Positions 40,481 to 49,619 of a stretch of 60,460 bases of DNA are shown here, piece by piece. The stretch spans positions 1 to 60,460 of the forward strand of contig JAZUOG010000064.1 of the NCBI GenBank assembly GCA_045604545.1. The letters are read 5' to 3'. The notes beneath the pieces are model-generated. The model did not search any database. It had not been told where the DNA came from and saw only the letters and a list, made by a program, of their open reading frames with translations. The position numbers and the translations under genes are program-made. This DNA comes from RGIG1959 sp045604545. GTDB lineage: Bacteria > Bacillota > Clostridia > Oscillospirales > Acutalibacteraceae. Position 1 is the stretch's first letter, and the number at the start of each line of letters is the position of its first letter.

Positions 40481-40509
40481 TTGACAAAGCGGTCAACTCA
40501 CGATACAAT
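40481..40509 (+). promoter_or_regulatory. Promoter for the small membrane protein gene
   Basis: A perfect -35 TTGACA (40481-40486), a 17-bp spacer and -10 TACAAT (40504-40509), just behind the ribosomal operon terminator. Confidence 0.75.
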
Positions 40510-40552
40510 AGACCTACACTTTCCCGCATTTCAACCCAAAAGGAGTATTTCC

Positions 40553-40951
40553 ATGACCTATGTTGAAAGTAACCCGAAGCTGATCATCGCCTGTTGGGCA
40601 ACTGTTGGTGTTTTGCTGGCGATGTCGCTGGTGTTTCTCAGAAGCAAGCGTCGTCACTATGCGCTCGGTGTTCTCCCCCTCACACTCCCCGCTGTGATGT
40701 ATATATTCAGCGGCATGATCGCGCGATGGATCAATCCGACCATCGTCGCCGCTTCTTCTGTGCAGATCCGCATCGTCCTCGATCTGATCGCCGCGCTTGT
40801 TGCATGTATGCTGATCGGCCTTGCTTCCACGACCGTCTCAAAGAAGAAAAAAACACGCGTGCTGTTTATGATCGCCTGCTCGCTGTTTGTGCTGATCTTT
40901 TCATCGATCCTGATCATCAACACAGCCTTGCAAATGGGCATCGCCGCCTGA
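40553..40951 (+). CDS. Small integral membrane protein of unknown function
   Basis: A 132-residue hydrophobic protein with four predicted helices (about 10-28, 38-58, 72-92, 102-124) separated by basic loops (SKRRH, SKKKKTR). I do not recognise a family. The ATG at 40553 has AAAGGAG and a good promoter upstream; the longer reading from 40451 runs through a terminator. It is convergent with purL, with a shared bidirectional terminator. Confidence 0.7.
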   Translation: MTYVESNPKLIIACWATVGVLLAMSLVFLRSKRRHYALGVLPLTLPAVMYIFSGMIARWINPTIVAASSVQIRIVLDLIAALVACMLIGLASTTVSKKKKTRVLFMIACSLFVLIFSSILIINTALQMGIAA

Positions 40952-40963
40952 ACAACACATTGT

Positions 40964-41006
40964 ATAAAAAAGACCGCCTTATCCCTTTCGGGTAAGGCGG
41001 TCTTTT
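40964..41006. terminator. Bidirectional terminator between the membrane protein gene and purL
   Basis: A perfect stem AAGACCGCCTTA/TAAGGCGGTCTT with A and T runs outside; it ends the purine operon on the minus strand. Confidence 0.9.
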
Positions 41007-41011
41007 GTTGA

Positions 41012-44000
41012 TTACTTGAAGTATGCCACAGCGCCGGCAAACATTTTGTTGTCCTTGACACCGTCCACGTTCTTGTAGACGCTGTCGCCGTAGCGCTCGG
41101 AGTGACCCATCTTGCCGAAGACGCGACCGTCGGGAGAGGTGATGCCCTCGATGGCCATGATCGAGCCGTTGGGGTTATAACGGATATCCATCGTCGGATT
41201 ACCGAATTCATCCACATACTGTGTCGCGATCTGGCCGTTCGCCGCCATTTGGCGGATCTCCTCCTCACTCGCCACAAAGCGTCCCTCGCCGTGAGAGATC
41301 GCCACCGTGTGGATATCGCCCGGTTCGCTGAACATCAGCCACGGAGACTTATTGGAGCACACACGGGTGTTCACCAGACGGGACTGGTGACGGCCGATGA
41401 GGTTGAAGGTCAGAGTCGGCGCATTCTCATCGCCGTCAACGATCTTGCCGTAAGGCACCAGACCGAGCTTGATCAGTGCCTGGAAGCCGTTGCAGATACC
41501 GCACATCAGACCGTCCTGATTGTTCAGCAGATCATGCACCGCATCCTTAACAGCGGGGTTGCGGAAGAACGCCGTGATGAACTTGCCGGAGCCGTCGGGC
41601 TCATCGCCGCCGGAGAAGCCGCCGGGAATGGCGATGATCTGGCTCTTCTTCACAGCCGCCACCATCGCTTCGACCGATTCGGTCACGTCAGCGGCAGAAA
41701 GGTTGCGGACAACCAGAATTTCGGGCTCAGCGCCTGCACGGGCAAACGCCTTGGCAGTATCGTATTCACAGTTGGTTCCGGGGAACACGGGAATCAGCAC
41801 GCGGGGCTTTGCCACCTTGATGGCGGGAGCAACGCGTTCGCTTGCCGCATGGGAATAGGCGGGAATGGTCGCTTCTTCGGTCGCGATGTTGCAAGCATAC
41901 ACAGGCTCGAGTTTGTTCTCGTAAGCCGCCTGCCACGCGGTCATGTCAACCGTCTCACCGCCGTAGGTCACCGCATAATCAGCGGTGGTGGTGCCGAGCA
42001 CCTTGCCGACCGCTTCGACACCGTCGGCGAGTTCCACGACGAATGCGCCGTAGCGGTAACCGAAGAGGGTATCCATGTCGATGTTACCGTCAACCGCCAG
42101 ACCGACGCGGTTGCCGAGGGTCATCTTGAAGATCGCCTCTGCCACACCACCGTAGGTCGGGGTCGCCGCGGAAATCACTTTACCATCGGCAATCCGTTTG
42201 GACACGGTCTCATAAAGTGTCTTGAGAGAGGCGACATCGGGACGGCCGTCCGCAAGGTAGGTCGGCTCCAGCAGGCAGACCGTGTGACCCGCCGCTTTGA
42301 ATTCGGGAGAGGTGATGGTTTTGGTGGAGCACACCGACACCGCAAAGGATACCAACGTCGGAGGTACATCGATATTCTCAAACGTACCGCTCATGGAGTC
42401 CTTACCGCCGATGGACGCAAGACCGAGATCGGTCTGTGCCTTCATCGCACCGAGCAGCGCCGCGAACGGCTTGCCCCAACGAGCAGGCTCAAAGTTGACA
42501 CGCTCGAAGTATTCCTGGAACGTGAGATAGGCGTTGGCAAGACCGGTACCGCCCGCCACCAGCTTGGACACCGACTCGACAACCGCAAGATAGGCGCCGA
42601 CGAAGGGATCCTTTTCGGTGATGAACGGGTTGTAGCCGTACGCCATCGCCGAGCAGGTGGTGGTCTCCTTGCCCTCGACAGGCAGTTTTGCCGCCATGAT
42701 CTGAGCAGGGGTCATCTGATATTTGCCGCCGAACGGCATGAGAACGGTGGAAGCACCGATGGTGGAGTCAAAACGCTCGGACAAGCCGCGTTTGGAGCAG
42801 ACGTTGAGGTCGGTGGCCAGCGCGTCGGCATTGTCGGCAAAGCTGCCCTTCACCTCGCGGGCGATCGCCTTCGGCGCGCTGACGTGCACCTTGACATGTT
42901 TTTCAGCGCCGTTGGAGTTGAGGAATTCTCTCGAAAGATCCACGATCGCTTTGTCGTTCCAGTGCATCACCAGACGCGGGTTTTCGGTCACCGTCGCGAC
43001 GATGGTCGCTTCAAGGTTTTCGGCATGTGCAAGGGCGACAAAGGCGTCGACATCCTTGGGATCGAGCACGACCGCCATACGCTCCTGCGATTCGGAGATG
43101 GCAAGTTCGGTGCCGTCGAGACCTTCGTATTTTTTGGGAACGGCGTTCAGGTTGATGGTCAGACCGTCGGCAAGCTCACCGATGGCGACCGACACACCGC
43201 CCGCACCGAAGTCATTGCAACGCTTGATAAGACGGGTAGCATCAGGATTGCGGAACAGACGCTGGAGCTTGCGCTCCTCGGGAGCGTTGCCCTTTTGCAC
43301 CTCTGCGCCGCAGGTTTCCAGCGAGCCGAGGGTGTGAGACTTGGAGGAGCCGGTGGCACCGCCGCAGCCGTCACGACCGGTACGACCGCCGAGGAGAACG
43401 ACAATATCACCGTCGCAGGGAACCTCGCGGCGGACATTCGCTTCGGGGGCGGCACCGACAACGGCACCGATCTCCATGCGTTTGGCGACATAACCGGGAT
43501 GGTAGATCTCATCGACCTGACCGGTCGCCAGACCGATCTGGTTACCGTAGGAGCTGTAGCCCGCCGCCGCCGTCGTCACGATGGTGCGCTGGGGCAGCTT
43601 GCCGCTCATGGTTTCGGCAACGGGAAGAAGCGGATCCGCCGCACCCGTCACGCGCATCGCCTGATACACATAGCTGCGTCCCGACAGCGGATCGCGGATC
43701 GCGCCGCCGATGCAGGTCGCCGCACCACCGAACGGTTCGATCTCGGTCGGGTGGTTGTGAGTTTCGTTTTTAAAGAGGAACAGCCATTTTTCGGTCTGTC
43801 CTTCCACGTCAACGTCCACCTTGACGGTGCAGGCGTTGATTTCTTCGGATTCGTCGAGCTTCGGGAGCAACCCCTTCGCCTTGAGATAGCGCATGCCCAT
43901 GGTGGCAAGATCCATCAGGTTGACGGGCTTGGTGCGACCGAGCTCCTTGCGGATCGCAAGATAGTCGTCATAGGCCGCTTTCACCTTGTCGTCCTCAAAG

Positions 44001-44707
44001 GTCACATCATCGATGGTGGTGAGGAAGGTGGTGTGACGGCAGTGATCCGACCAGTAGGTGTCGATCATGCGGATCTCGGTGATGGTGGGATCGCGATGCT
44101 CGCTCTTGAAGTATTCCTGACAGAACGCGATGTCGTCCGCGTCCATGGCGAGACCGTACTGCTTGACAAATGCGGCAAGCTGGTCTTTGTTGAGCTCAAT
44201 AAAACCGTGCAGTGTTTCCACAGCCGTGGGAACGTCATAGGTCACATTGAGCGTATCCACAGTGTCGAGAGACGCTTCGCGGCTTTCAACAGGGTTGATG
44301 ACGTGCTTCTTGATGGCGGCAAGCTCAGCATCGCTCACATCGCCCTCGAGAATGTACACACGGGCGGTGCGCACCAGCGGGCGGTCGCCCTGCGACACGA
44401 TCTGAATGCACTGCGCGCAGGAATCGGCGCGCTGATCAAACTGACCGGGAAGGTATTCCACCGCAAACACGATGCCGTCGCTTTCGGGAAGAACGGTGTA
44501 CACGTCGTCGAGCTGAGGCTCGGAGAACACCGTTTTTTCAGTGGCCTTGAGAAGCTGTTCGTCAATGCCCTCCACGTCATAGCGGTTGAACAAACGCAGG
44601 CTTTTCACGGAGTCGATAAGCAACTGCGACTTGATCTCGCCGAGCAGTTTGCCTGCTTCAACGGCATAAGGCGGTTTCTTTTCTACAAACAAACGGTAAA
44701 CAGACAC
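41012..44707 (-). CDS. purL: Phosphoribosylformylglycinamidine synthase, single-chain
   Basis: A 1231-residue enzyme combining the PurL synthetase and PurQ glutaminase parts (TIGR01857-like clade of Clostridia and Bacteroidetes). It converts FGAR plus glutamine to FGAM. The synthetase shows GFGAGGVSVA-type and GRTGRDGCGGATGSSK motifs, and ETHNHPTEIEPFGGA is the ATP site. The C-terminal class I amidotransferase has its nucleophile in LMCGICNGFQALI and the catalytic His further on in SHGEGRFVA. It starts at GTG 44707 with AAAGGAGG. It is the last gene of the purine operon. Confidence 0.95.
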   Translation of the reverse strand: MSVYRLFVEKKPPYAVEAGKLLGEIKSQLLIDSVKSLRLFNRYDVEGIDEQLLKATEKTVFSEPQLDDVYTVLPESDGIVFAVEYLPGQFDQRADSCAQCIQIVSQGDRPLVRTARVYILEGDVSDAELAAIKKHVINPVESREASLDTVDTLNVTYDVPTAVETLHGFIELNKDQLAAFVKQYGLAMDADDIAFCQEYFKSEHRDPTITEIRMIDTYWSDHCRHTTFLTTIDDVTFEDDKVKAAYDDYLAIRKELGRTKPVNLMDLATMGMRYLKAKGLLPKLDESEEINACTVKVDVDVEGQTEKWLFLFKNETHNHPTEIEPFGGAATCIGGAIRDPLSGRSYVYQAMRVTGAADPLLPVAETMSGKLPQRTIVTTAAAGYSSYGNQIGLATGQVDEIYHPGYVAKRMEIGAVVGAAPEANVRREVPCDGDIVVLLGGRTGRDGCGGATGSSKSHTLGSLETCGAEVQKGNAPEERKLQRLFRNPDATRLIKRCNDFGAGGVSVAIGELADGLTINLNAVPKKYEGLDGTELAISESQERMAVVLDPKDVDAFVALAHAENLEATIVATVTENPRLVMHWNDKAIVDLSREFLNSNGAEKHVKVHVSAPKAIAREVKGSFADNADALATDLNVCSKRGLSERFDSTIGASTVLMPFGGKYQMTPAQIMAAKLPVEGKETTTCSAMAYGYNPFITEKDPFVGAYLAVVESVSKLVAGGTGLANAYLTFQEYFERVNFEPARWGKPFAALLGAMKAQTDLGLASIGGKDSMSGTFENIDVPPTLVSFAVSVCSTKTITSPEFKAAGHTVCLLEPTYLADGRPDVASLKTLYETVSKRIADGKVISAATPTYGGVAEAIFKMTLGNRVGLAVDGNIDMDTLFGYRYGAFVVELADGVEAVGKVLGTTTADYAVTYGGETVDMTAWQAAYENKLEPVYACNIATEEATIPAYSHAASERVAPAIKVAKPRVLIPVFPGTNCEYDTAKAFARAGAEPEILVVRNLSAADVTESVEAMVAAVKKSQIIAIPGGFSGGDEPDGSGKFITAFFRNPAVKDAVHDLLNNQDGLMCGICNGFQALIKLGLVPYGKIVDGDENAPTLTFNLIGRHQSRLVNTRVCSNKSPWLMFSEPGDIHTVAISHGEGRFVASEEEIRQMAANGQIATQYVDEFGNPTMDIRYNPNGSIMAIEGITSPDGRVFGKMGHSERYGDSVYKNVDGVKDNKMFAGAVAYFK

Positions 44708-44727
44708 GTCGTGTGCCTCCTTTTCAT

Positions 44728-46005
44728 TTATGCTTTGGCGGCCAATGCGCGGGCGCCGATGTCACGACGGCAGAAGCAGCCGTCAAACGAAATGGTATCA
44801 ACAGCCGCATAGGCGGTGTCAAGAGCTTCCTTGAGGGTATCGGCGGTTGCCGTGACACCGAGGACGCGTCCGCCGTTGTTGACGAGTACGCCGTCCTTGA
44901 GCGCGGTGCCGGCATGATAGACGATGACGCCCTCTGCCCCGCCGTTTTCATCAAGACCGGAAAGGGCAAAGCCCTTCTGATAGCTTTCGGGATACCCGCC
45001 CGATGCGATGATCACACACGCGGCGGCTCCGCCAGCGAAACGAACCTCCACATCGGCAAGTGTGCCGTTTGCGCACGCCTGCATGACCGTGAGCAGATCC
45101 GACTCGAGAAGCGGGAGAACCACCTGCGTTTCGGGGTCGCCGAAACGGCAGTTGTATTCGATCACCTTCGGACCGTTCGGGGTGAGCATCAGACCGAAAT
45201 AGAGACAGCCCGCAAAGGGACGCCCCTCCGCGTTCATCGCCTCGATGGTAGGCAGGAAAATGGTGTCCATGCACACCTTCGCCACATCGGCGGTGTAATA
45301 GGGATTCGGGGCGACCGTGCCCATACCGCCGGTGTTAAGACCTTGGTCACCGTCGTGAGCGCGCTTGTGATCCATGGAGCTGACCATGGGAACGAGCGTC
45401 TTGCCGTCGGTGAAAGCCAGCACCGATACCTCGGGACCGGTGAGGAATTCCTCGATGACGATCTGATCGCCGCTCTTGCCGAACTTGCGGTCGTTCATGA
45501 TGGAATCGACCGCATCAACCGCCTGCTCGCGGGTCTCGCAGATGAGAACGCCCTTGCCGAGCGCCAGACCGTCCGCCTTGACAACGAGCGGCAACGCGGC
45601 GGTTTTGACATACTCGAGCGCCGCGGCGGCATCGTCAAACACCTCGTAAGCGGCGGTCGGAATATGATACTTTTTCATGAGGTTCTTGGAAAACACCTTA
45701 CTGCCCTCGATGATGGCGGCGTTCGCCTTCGGACCGAACGCGGGAATACCGATTTCGGCAAGACGATCCACACAGCCGAGAACGAGCGGATCGTCGGGTG
45801 CAACGACCGCAAAGTCGATGGTGTTCTCCCCGGCAAAGCTGACAATGCCGTCAATATCGGTCGCGGCAACCGGAACGCAGGTCGCGTCCGCGGCGATGCC
45901 GCCGTTGCCGGGAAGGGCATAGATCGTGTCAACAGCCGGGTTTTCTTTAAGTTTTTTGATAATGGCGTGCTCTCTGCCGCCACCGCCGACTACCATCAGC
46001 TTCAT
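44728..46005 (-). CDS. purD: Phosphoribosylamine-glycine ligase
   Basis: A 425-residue ATP-grasp enzyme (GARS) making GAR from PRA and glycine. MVVGGGGREHAIIKKL opens the family, ATP-grasp residues lie in LVVKADGLALGKGV, and CLYFGLMLTPNGPKVIEYN with FGDPETQVVL form the metal and substrate site. The ATG at 46005 is chosen over the TTG at 46026 because AGGAGC lies between them. It is 22 bp behind purH. Confidence 0.95.
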   Translation of the reverse strand: MKLMVVGGGGREHAIIKKLKENPAVDTIYALPGNGGIAADATCVPVAATDIDGIVSFAGENTIDFAVVAPDDPLVLGCVDRLAEIGIPAFGPKANAAIIEGSKVFSKNLMKKYHIPTAAYEVFDDAAAALEYVKTAALPLVVKADGLALGKGVLICETREQAVDAVDSIMNDRKFGKSGDQIVIEEFLTGPEVSVLAFTDGKTLVPMVSSMDHKRAHDGDQGLNTGGMGTVAPNPYYTADVAKVCMDTIFLPTIEAMNAEGRPFAGCLYFGLMLTPNGPKVIEYNCRFGDPETQVVLPLLESDLLTVMQACANGTLADVEVRFAGGAAACVIIASGGYPESYQKGFALSGLDENGGAEGVIVYHAGTALKDGVLVNNGGRVLGVTATADTLKEALDTAYAAVDTISFDGCFCRRDIGARALAAKA

Positions 46006-46026
46006 GAGCTTGATCGCTCCTTTCAA

Positions 46027-47205
46027 TTAGTGGTGGAACAGGCGAATACCGGTAAACGCCATCGTCAGACCGTAACGGTTGCACGCCTCGATGACGATGT
46101 CATCGCGAATGGAGCCGCCGGGCTGCACAATGTATTTCACGCCGCTGCGACGCGCACGCTCAATGTTGTCGTCGAACGGGAAGAACGCATCACTGCCGAG
46201 CGCCACATCGTTGAAGGTGGCAAGGAACGCCTTCTTCTCCTCACGGGTGAGGGGCGCGGGCTGCTCGGTGAAGGTGTTTGCCCACACGTCGTCGCCGATC
46301 ACGTCCTCATATTCATCGGAGATGTACACGTCGATCGCGTTGTCGCGGTTAGGACGCGGAATGTCGTCACGGAAGGGCAGGGCGAGGACTTTCGGATGCT
46401 GGCGCAGATGCCAGATATCCGCCTTGTTGCCTGCCAGACGCACGCAGTGGATACGGGATTGCTGACCCGCACCGACACCGATGGTCTGACCGCCCTTGGC
46501 ATAGCAAACCGAGTTGCTCTGGGTGTATTTCAGGGTGATGAGCGCAATGATGAGGTCGCGCTTGGCATCTTCGGGAAGATCCTTTGTTGCGGTGACGATG
46601 TTGTCAAAAGAGCTGTCGTCGATCTTCAGTTCGTTGCGACCTTGCTCGAAGGTGATGCCGTAAACCTGCTTGTGTTCGATGGGGGCGGGAACATAATTCT
46701 CGTCCATCTGCACGATGTTGTAGTTGCCCTTGCGCTTCGATTTGAGGATCTCAAGAGCCTCGGGCTCATAGCCGGGAGCGATCACGCCGTCGGACACCTC
46801 ATGCTGAATGAGTTTCGCGGTGGGCACATCGCACACGTCCGACAGGGCGATCCAGTCGCCGAAGGAGGACATACGGTCGGTACCGCGGGCGCGGGCATAG
46901 GCACACGCAAGCGGAGACAGCTCGGCATCGCCGACAAAATAAATCTGGCGCAGTGTCTCGTCCAGCGGCATGCCGACCGCGGCGCCTGCGGGACTGACGT
47001 GCTTGAAGGAGGTTGCCGCGGGAAGACCCGTTGCCGCCTTCAGCTCACGCACCAGCTGGTAGCTGTTGAATGCATCGAGAAAATTGATAAAGCCGGGCTT
47101 GCCGCACAGCACGGTGATGGGCAGCTCACTGCCATCCGCCATGAAAATGCGGGACGGTTTTTGGTTGGGGTTACAGCCGTATTTCAGTTCCAGTTCGGTT
47201 GCCAT
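46027..47205 (-). CDS. purH: AICAR transformylase, stand-alone PurH C-terminal domain
   Basis: A 392-residue protein corresponding to the AICAR formyltransferase half of PurH only. LKYGCNPNQKP is the typical opening, SFKHVSPAGAAVG supplies the catalytic Lys-His, and KYTQSNSVCYAKGGQTIGVG and QPGGSIRD are signatures. The IMP cyclohydrolase half is missing and is replaced by the next upstream gene, a PurO-type enzyme. The start at 47205 is preferred over 47214. It formylates AICAR to FAICAR with 10-formyl-THF. Confidence 0.93.
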   Translation of the reverse strand: MATELELKYGCNPNQKPSRIFMADGSELPITVLCGKPGFINFLDAFNSYQLVRELKAATGLPAATSFKHVSPAGAAVGMPLDETLRQIYFVGDAELSPLACAYARARGTDRMSSFGDWIALSDVCDVPTAKLIQHEVSDGVIAPGYEPEALEILKSKRKGNYNIVQMDENYVPAPIEHKQVYGITFEQGRNELKIDDSSFDNIVTATKDLPEDAKRDLIIALITLKYTQSNSVCYAKGGQTIGVGAGQQSRIHCVRLAGNKADIWHLRQHPKVLALPFRDDIPRPNRDNAIDVYISDEYEDVIGDDVWANTFTEQPAPLTREEKKAFLATFNDVALGSDAFFPFDDNIERARRSGVKYIVQPGGSIRDDIVIEACNRYGLTMAFTGIRLFHH

Positions 47206-47220
47206 GACAGCCATCCTTTC

Positions 47221-47928
47221 TCAGTTGAATTTATTGATGATGCGGGTCTCTTCCCCGCCGTTTTTCAGGTTGATATAACGCACAAAGAGCGACACCTTGT
47301 TGTCCTCGTTGAGATTGGTCCACACCATGTCGGCGAAAGCGTCGATATCGCCGTCGATGGCCACCTTGGTGGGCTCGCCCGCAAAGGACGGAATGGGGTT
47401 GCCGTCACCGATGTAGGTGTGAATGAAACGCCCCTCGCCCGCCTTGATATTGTCATAATCGAAGGTATAGCGCACGCAGGAGGAATCGCGTCCGTCGTCG
47501 CTCTTGAGGATACTCATCTTCGCGGAGAAATCGCCGTTTGCGGGACAGACGATACCGCTGATGCGGGGCGTGAAGTTGGGCGCATCGGGCTCAAACTCAC
47601 GGGTGCGAAGGGCTTCCTCGAAGGTCTTGCCGTCCTTGAGGAAATCGTAGATCGTGTCGGTCTGGTCGCCGTTGGTGACGATGGTCTGACCGTTCACAAC
47701 ACGCACGGGAGCGTAAATGATGAGCGAGGGGTCGGACAGCAGTGCAGGATCGTGAGCCTGGGTACGAATGCCCTGCTCAAACGGCACAAACACGCGGTTG
47801 CGGCTGTTGACACTGCGACCCATGATGAAATAGGCGATCACGGCGTTTTCGCCGTCGGCGGATTTGCCGATCATGATGCCGCGACCGGGATAGGTGTTGC
47901 CGGCGAGTTCTTTATCAAATGCGATCAT
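47221..47928 (-). CDS. purO: IMP cyclohydrolase, PurO-type
   Basis: A 235-residue protein of the PurO-like IMP cyclohydrolase family (PF07826), known best from archaea. YPGRGIMIGKSADGENAVIA, IMGRSVNSRNRVFV and NFTPRISGIVC are the recognisable segments. It closes FAICAR to IMP and so completes the pathway with the stand-alone transformylase 16 bp downstream. AGGAGA sits before ATG 47928. Its place inside a bacterial pur operon supports the assignment strongly. Confidence 0.88.
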   Translation of the reverse strand: MIAFDKELAGNTYPGRGIMIGKSADGENAVIAYFIMGRSVNSRNRVFVPFEQGIRTQAHDPALLSDPSLIIYAPVRVVNGQTIVTNGDQTDTIYDFLKDGKTFEEALRTREFEPDAPNFTPRISGIVCPANGDFSAKMSILKSDDGRDSSCVRYTFDYDNIKAGEGRFIHTYIGDGNPIPSFAGEPTKVAIDGDIDAFADMVWTNLNEDNKVSLFVRYINLKNGGEETRIINKFN

Positions 47929-47944
47929 ATTCGTTTATCTCCTT

Positions 47945-48550
47945 TCAGCACTCGGACAGTGCCTTACAAACTGATTCCAGCGCCGCGGGAAGCAGATGCC
48001 ATTCCGCTTCCTCCATCACGCGGCGTTGCAGGGTTTCGGGGGTATCTCCGTCAAGGACGGCCACCGCTTTTTGGGCGATGATGCGGCCGCCGTCGGTGAT
48101 CTCGTTGACGAAATGCACCGTCGCCCCCGTCACCTTGACACCCTTGGCGAGGGCCGCCTCGTGGACACGCAGTCCGTAAAATCCGTCACCGCAGAAGGAC
48201 GGAATAAGCGACGGGTGGACGTTGATGATACGTTCGGGATAGCGTTTGACGAACGCTTCGGACAGCACCGTCAAAAAGCCCGCCAGCACGATCACCTCAA
48301 TGCCGTTTGCCTCAAGAAGCGCAACAAGGGCTTCTTCATAGGCTTCCTGGGTATCGTATGCGCGACGCGCCACCACCGCACGGGAAATGCCCGCGTTATC
48401 GGCACGCTCCAGCGCATAAATGCCGTCTTTACTGCCGACGACAAGTGCCAGCTCCGCATGAGGAAGCTCGCCCGCCGCCGCGCGATCGATGATCGCCTGC
48501 AGATTGGTGCCGCCGCCGCTGCAAAGAATGGCTGTTTTTACAGGTTTCAT
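47945..48550 (-). CDS. purN: Phosphoribosylglycinamide formyltransferase
   Basis: A 201-residue folate-dependent GART that formylates GAR. AILCSGGGTNLQAIID, the catalytic Asn-His in RIINVHPSLIPSFCG and the Asp in VNEITDGGRIIAQKAV are all present. Normal length. It lies between purM and purO with 16-bp gaps. Confidence 0.95.
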   Translation of the reverse strand: MKPVKTAILCSGGGTNLQAIIDRAAAGELPHAELALVVGSKDGIYALERADNAGISRAVVARRAYDTQEAYEEALVALLEANGIEVIVLAGFLTVLSEAFVKRYPERIINVHPSLIPSFCGDGFYGLRVHEAALAKGVKVTGATVHFVNEITDGGRIIAQKAVAVLDGDTPETLQRRVMEEAEWHLLPAALESVCKALSEC

Positions 48551-48566
48551 GGACGTCTCCTCCGCC

Positions 48567-49604
48567 TTACGCGATCACGACGCCGCCGTCACCCTTGACG
48601 ATCTCGCCGCAGATGTAGGCTTTCTCGCCGTTTGCACGCAGGATCTCAAGCGCCTTGTCCGCCTGCTCCTTGGCAACGACGATGCTCATGCCGACACCCA
48701 TGTTGTAGGTGTTAAACATATCGCGCTCGGGAATGTTGCCGGTTTTCTGCAGGAGGTGGAAGATGGGCAGGATCTGCAGTGCCGCGCCGTCGATCTTGGC
48801 ATCAAAGCCCTTCGGGAGACTGCGCGGAATGTTTTCATAGAAGCCGCCGCCGGTGATGTGAGACACCGCTTTGACGGTGACCTCTTTGGCGAGAGCGAGC
48901 ATCGGTTTGACATAAATACGGGTCGGGGTCAGCAGGGCTTCGCCCAGCGTCATGCCGAGCTCGTTGCTGTACATTTTCAGGTCGGCGTTCTCAATGTCGA
49001 ACACCTTGCGCACCAGCGAGAAGCCGTTGGAATGGACACCGCTCGAAGGAAGCGCGATGATGACGTCGCCTTCGCACACCTTCGTGTTGTCAAAGATCTT
49101 CGGCTCGTCCACAACGCCCACCGTAAAGCCGGCAAGGTCGTATTCATCCTCGGGATAGAAGCCGGGCATCTCCGCGGTTTCACCGCCGATGAGCGCACAG
49201 CCGGCCTGAACACAGCCGTCCGCCACACCGCTGACGATGGCGGCGACGCGCTCGGGCACGTTCTTGCCGACCGCGACATAGTCAAGGAAGAACAGCGGCT
49301 GAGCACCGCAGCACACCACGTCGTTGACGCACATGGCAACGCAGTCGATACCGACGGTATCGTGCTTGTCCATCAGGAACGCGATCTTCAGTTTGGTGCC
49401 GACGCCGTCGGTACCGCTGACAAGAACGGGCTTTTGCATGCCCGCCAGATCGGGAGCAAACAGACCGCCGAAGCCGCCGATACCGGACATCACACCGCTC
49501 GTCTGGGTGCGGGCAACGTGTTCCTTCATCAGGCGGACAGCTTCATAACCGGCGGTAATATCTACGCCGGCGTTTTTATAGCTTTCGCTGAAACTCTTTT
49601 CCAT
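48567..49604 (-). CDS. purM: Phosphoribosylformylglycinamidine cyclo-ligase
   Basis: A 345-residue AIR synthetase of normal length that closes FGAM to AIR with ATP. GTDGVGTKLKIAF, GGETAEMPGFYPEDEYDLAG and SHITGGGFYENIPR are diagnostic. AAAGGAG sits before the start. It follows purF by 15 bp. Confidence 0.96.
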   Translation of the reverse strand: MEKSFSESYKNAGVDITAGYEAVRLMKEHVARTQTSGVMSGIGGFGGLFAPDLAGMQKPVLVSGTDGVGTKLKIAFLMDKHDTVGIDCVAMCVNDVVCCGAQPLFFLDYVAVGKNVPERVAAIVSGVADGCVQAGCALIGGETAEMPGFYPEDEYDLAGFTVGVVDEPKIFDNTKVCEGDVIIALPSSGVHSNGFSLVRKVFDIENADLKMYSNELGMTLGEALLTPTRIYVKPMLALAKEVTVKAVSHITGGGFYENIPRSLPKGFDAKIDGAALQILPIFHLLQKTGNIPERDMFNTYNMGVGMSIVVAKEQADKALEILRANGEKAYICGEIVKGDGGVVIA

Positions 49605-49619
49605 TTGTCACATTCTCCT

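Noticed and set aside
41102..44812. A 1236-codon plus-strand reading opposite purL
   Set aside because: It mirrors purL exactly and has no ribosome site or promoter. The purL frame has all catalytic motifs. High third-position GC makes such antisense frames stay open.
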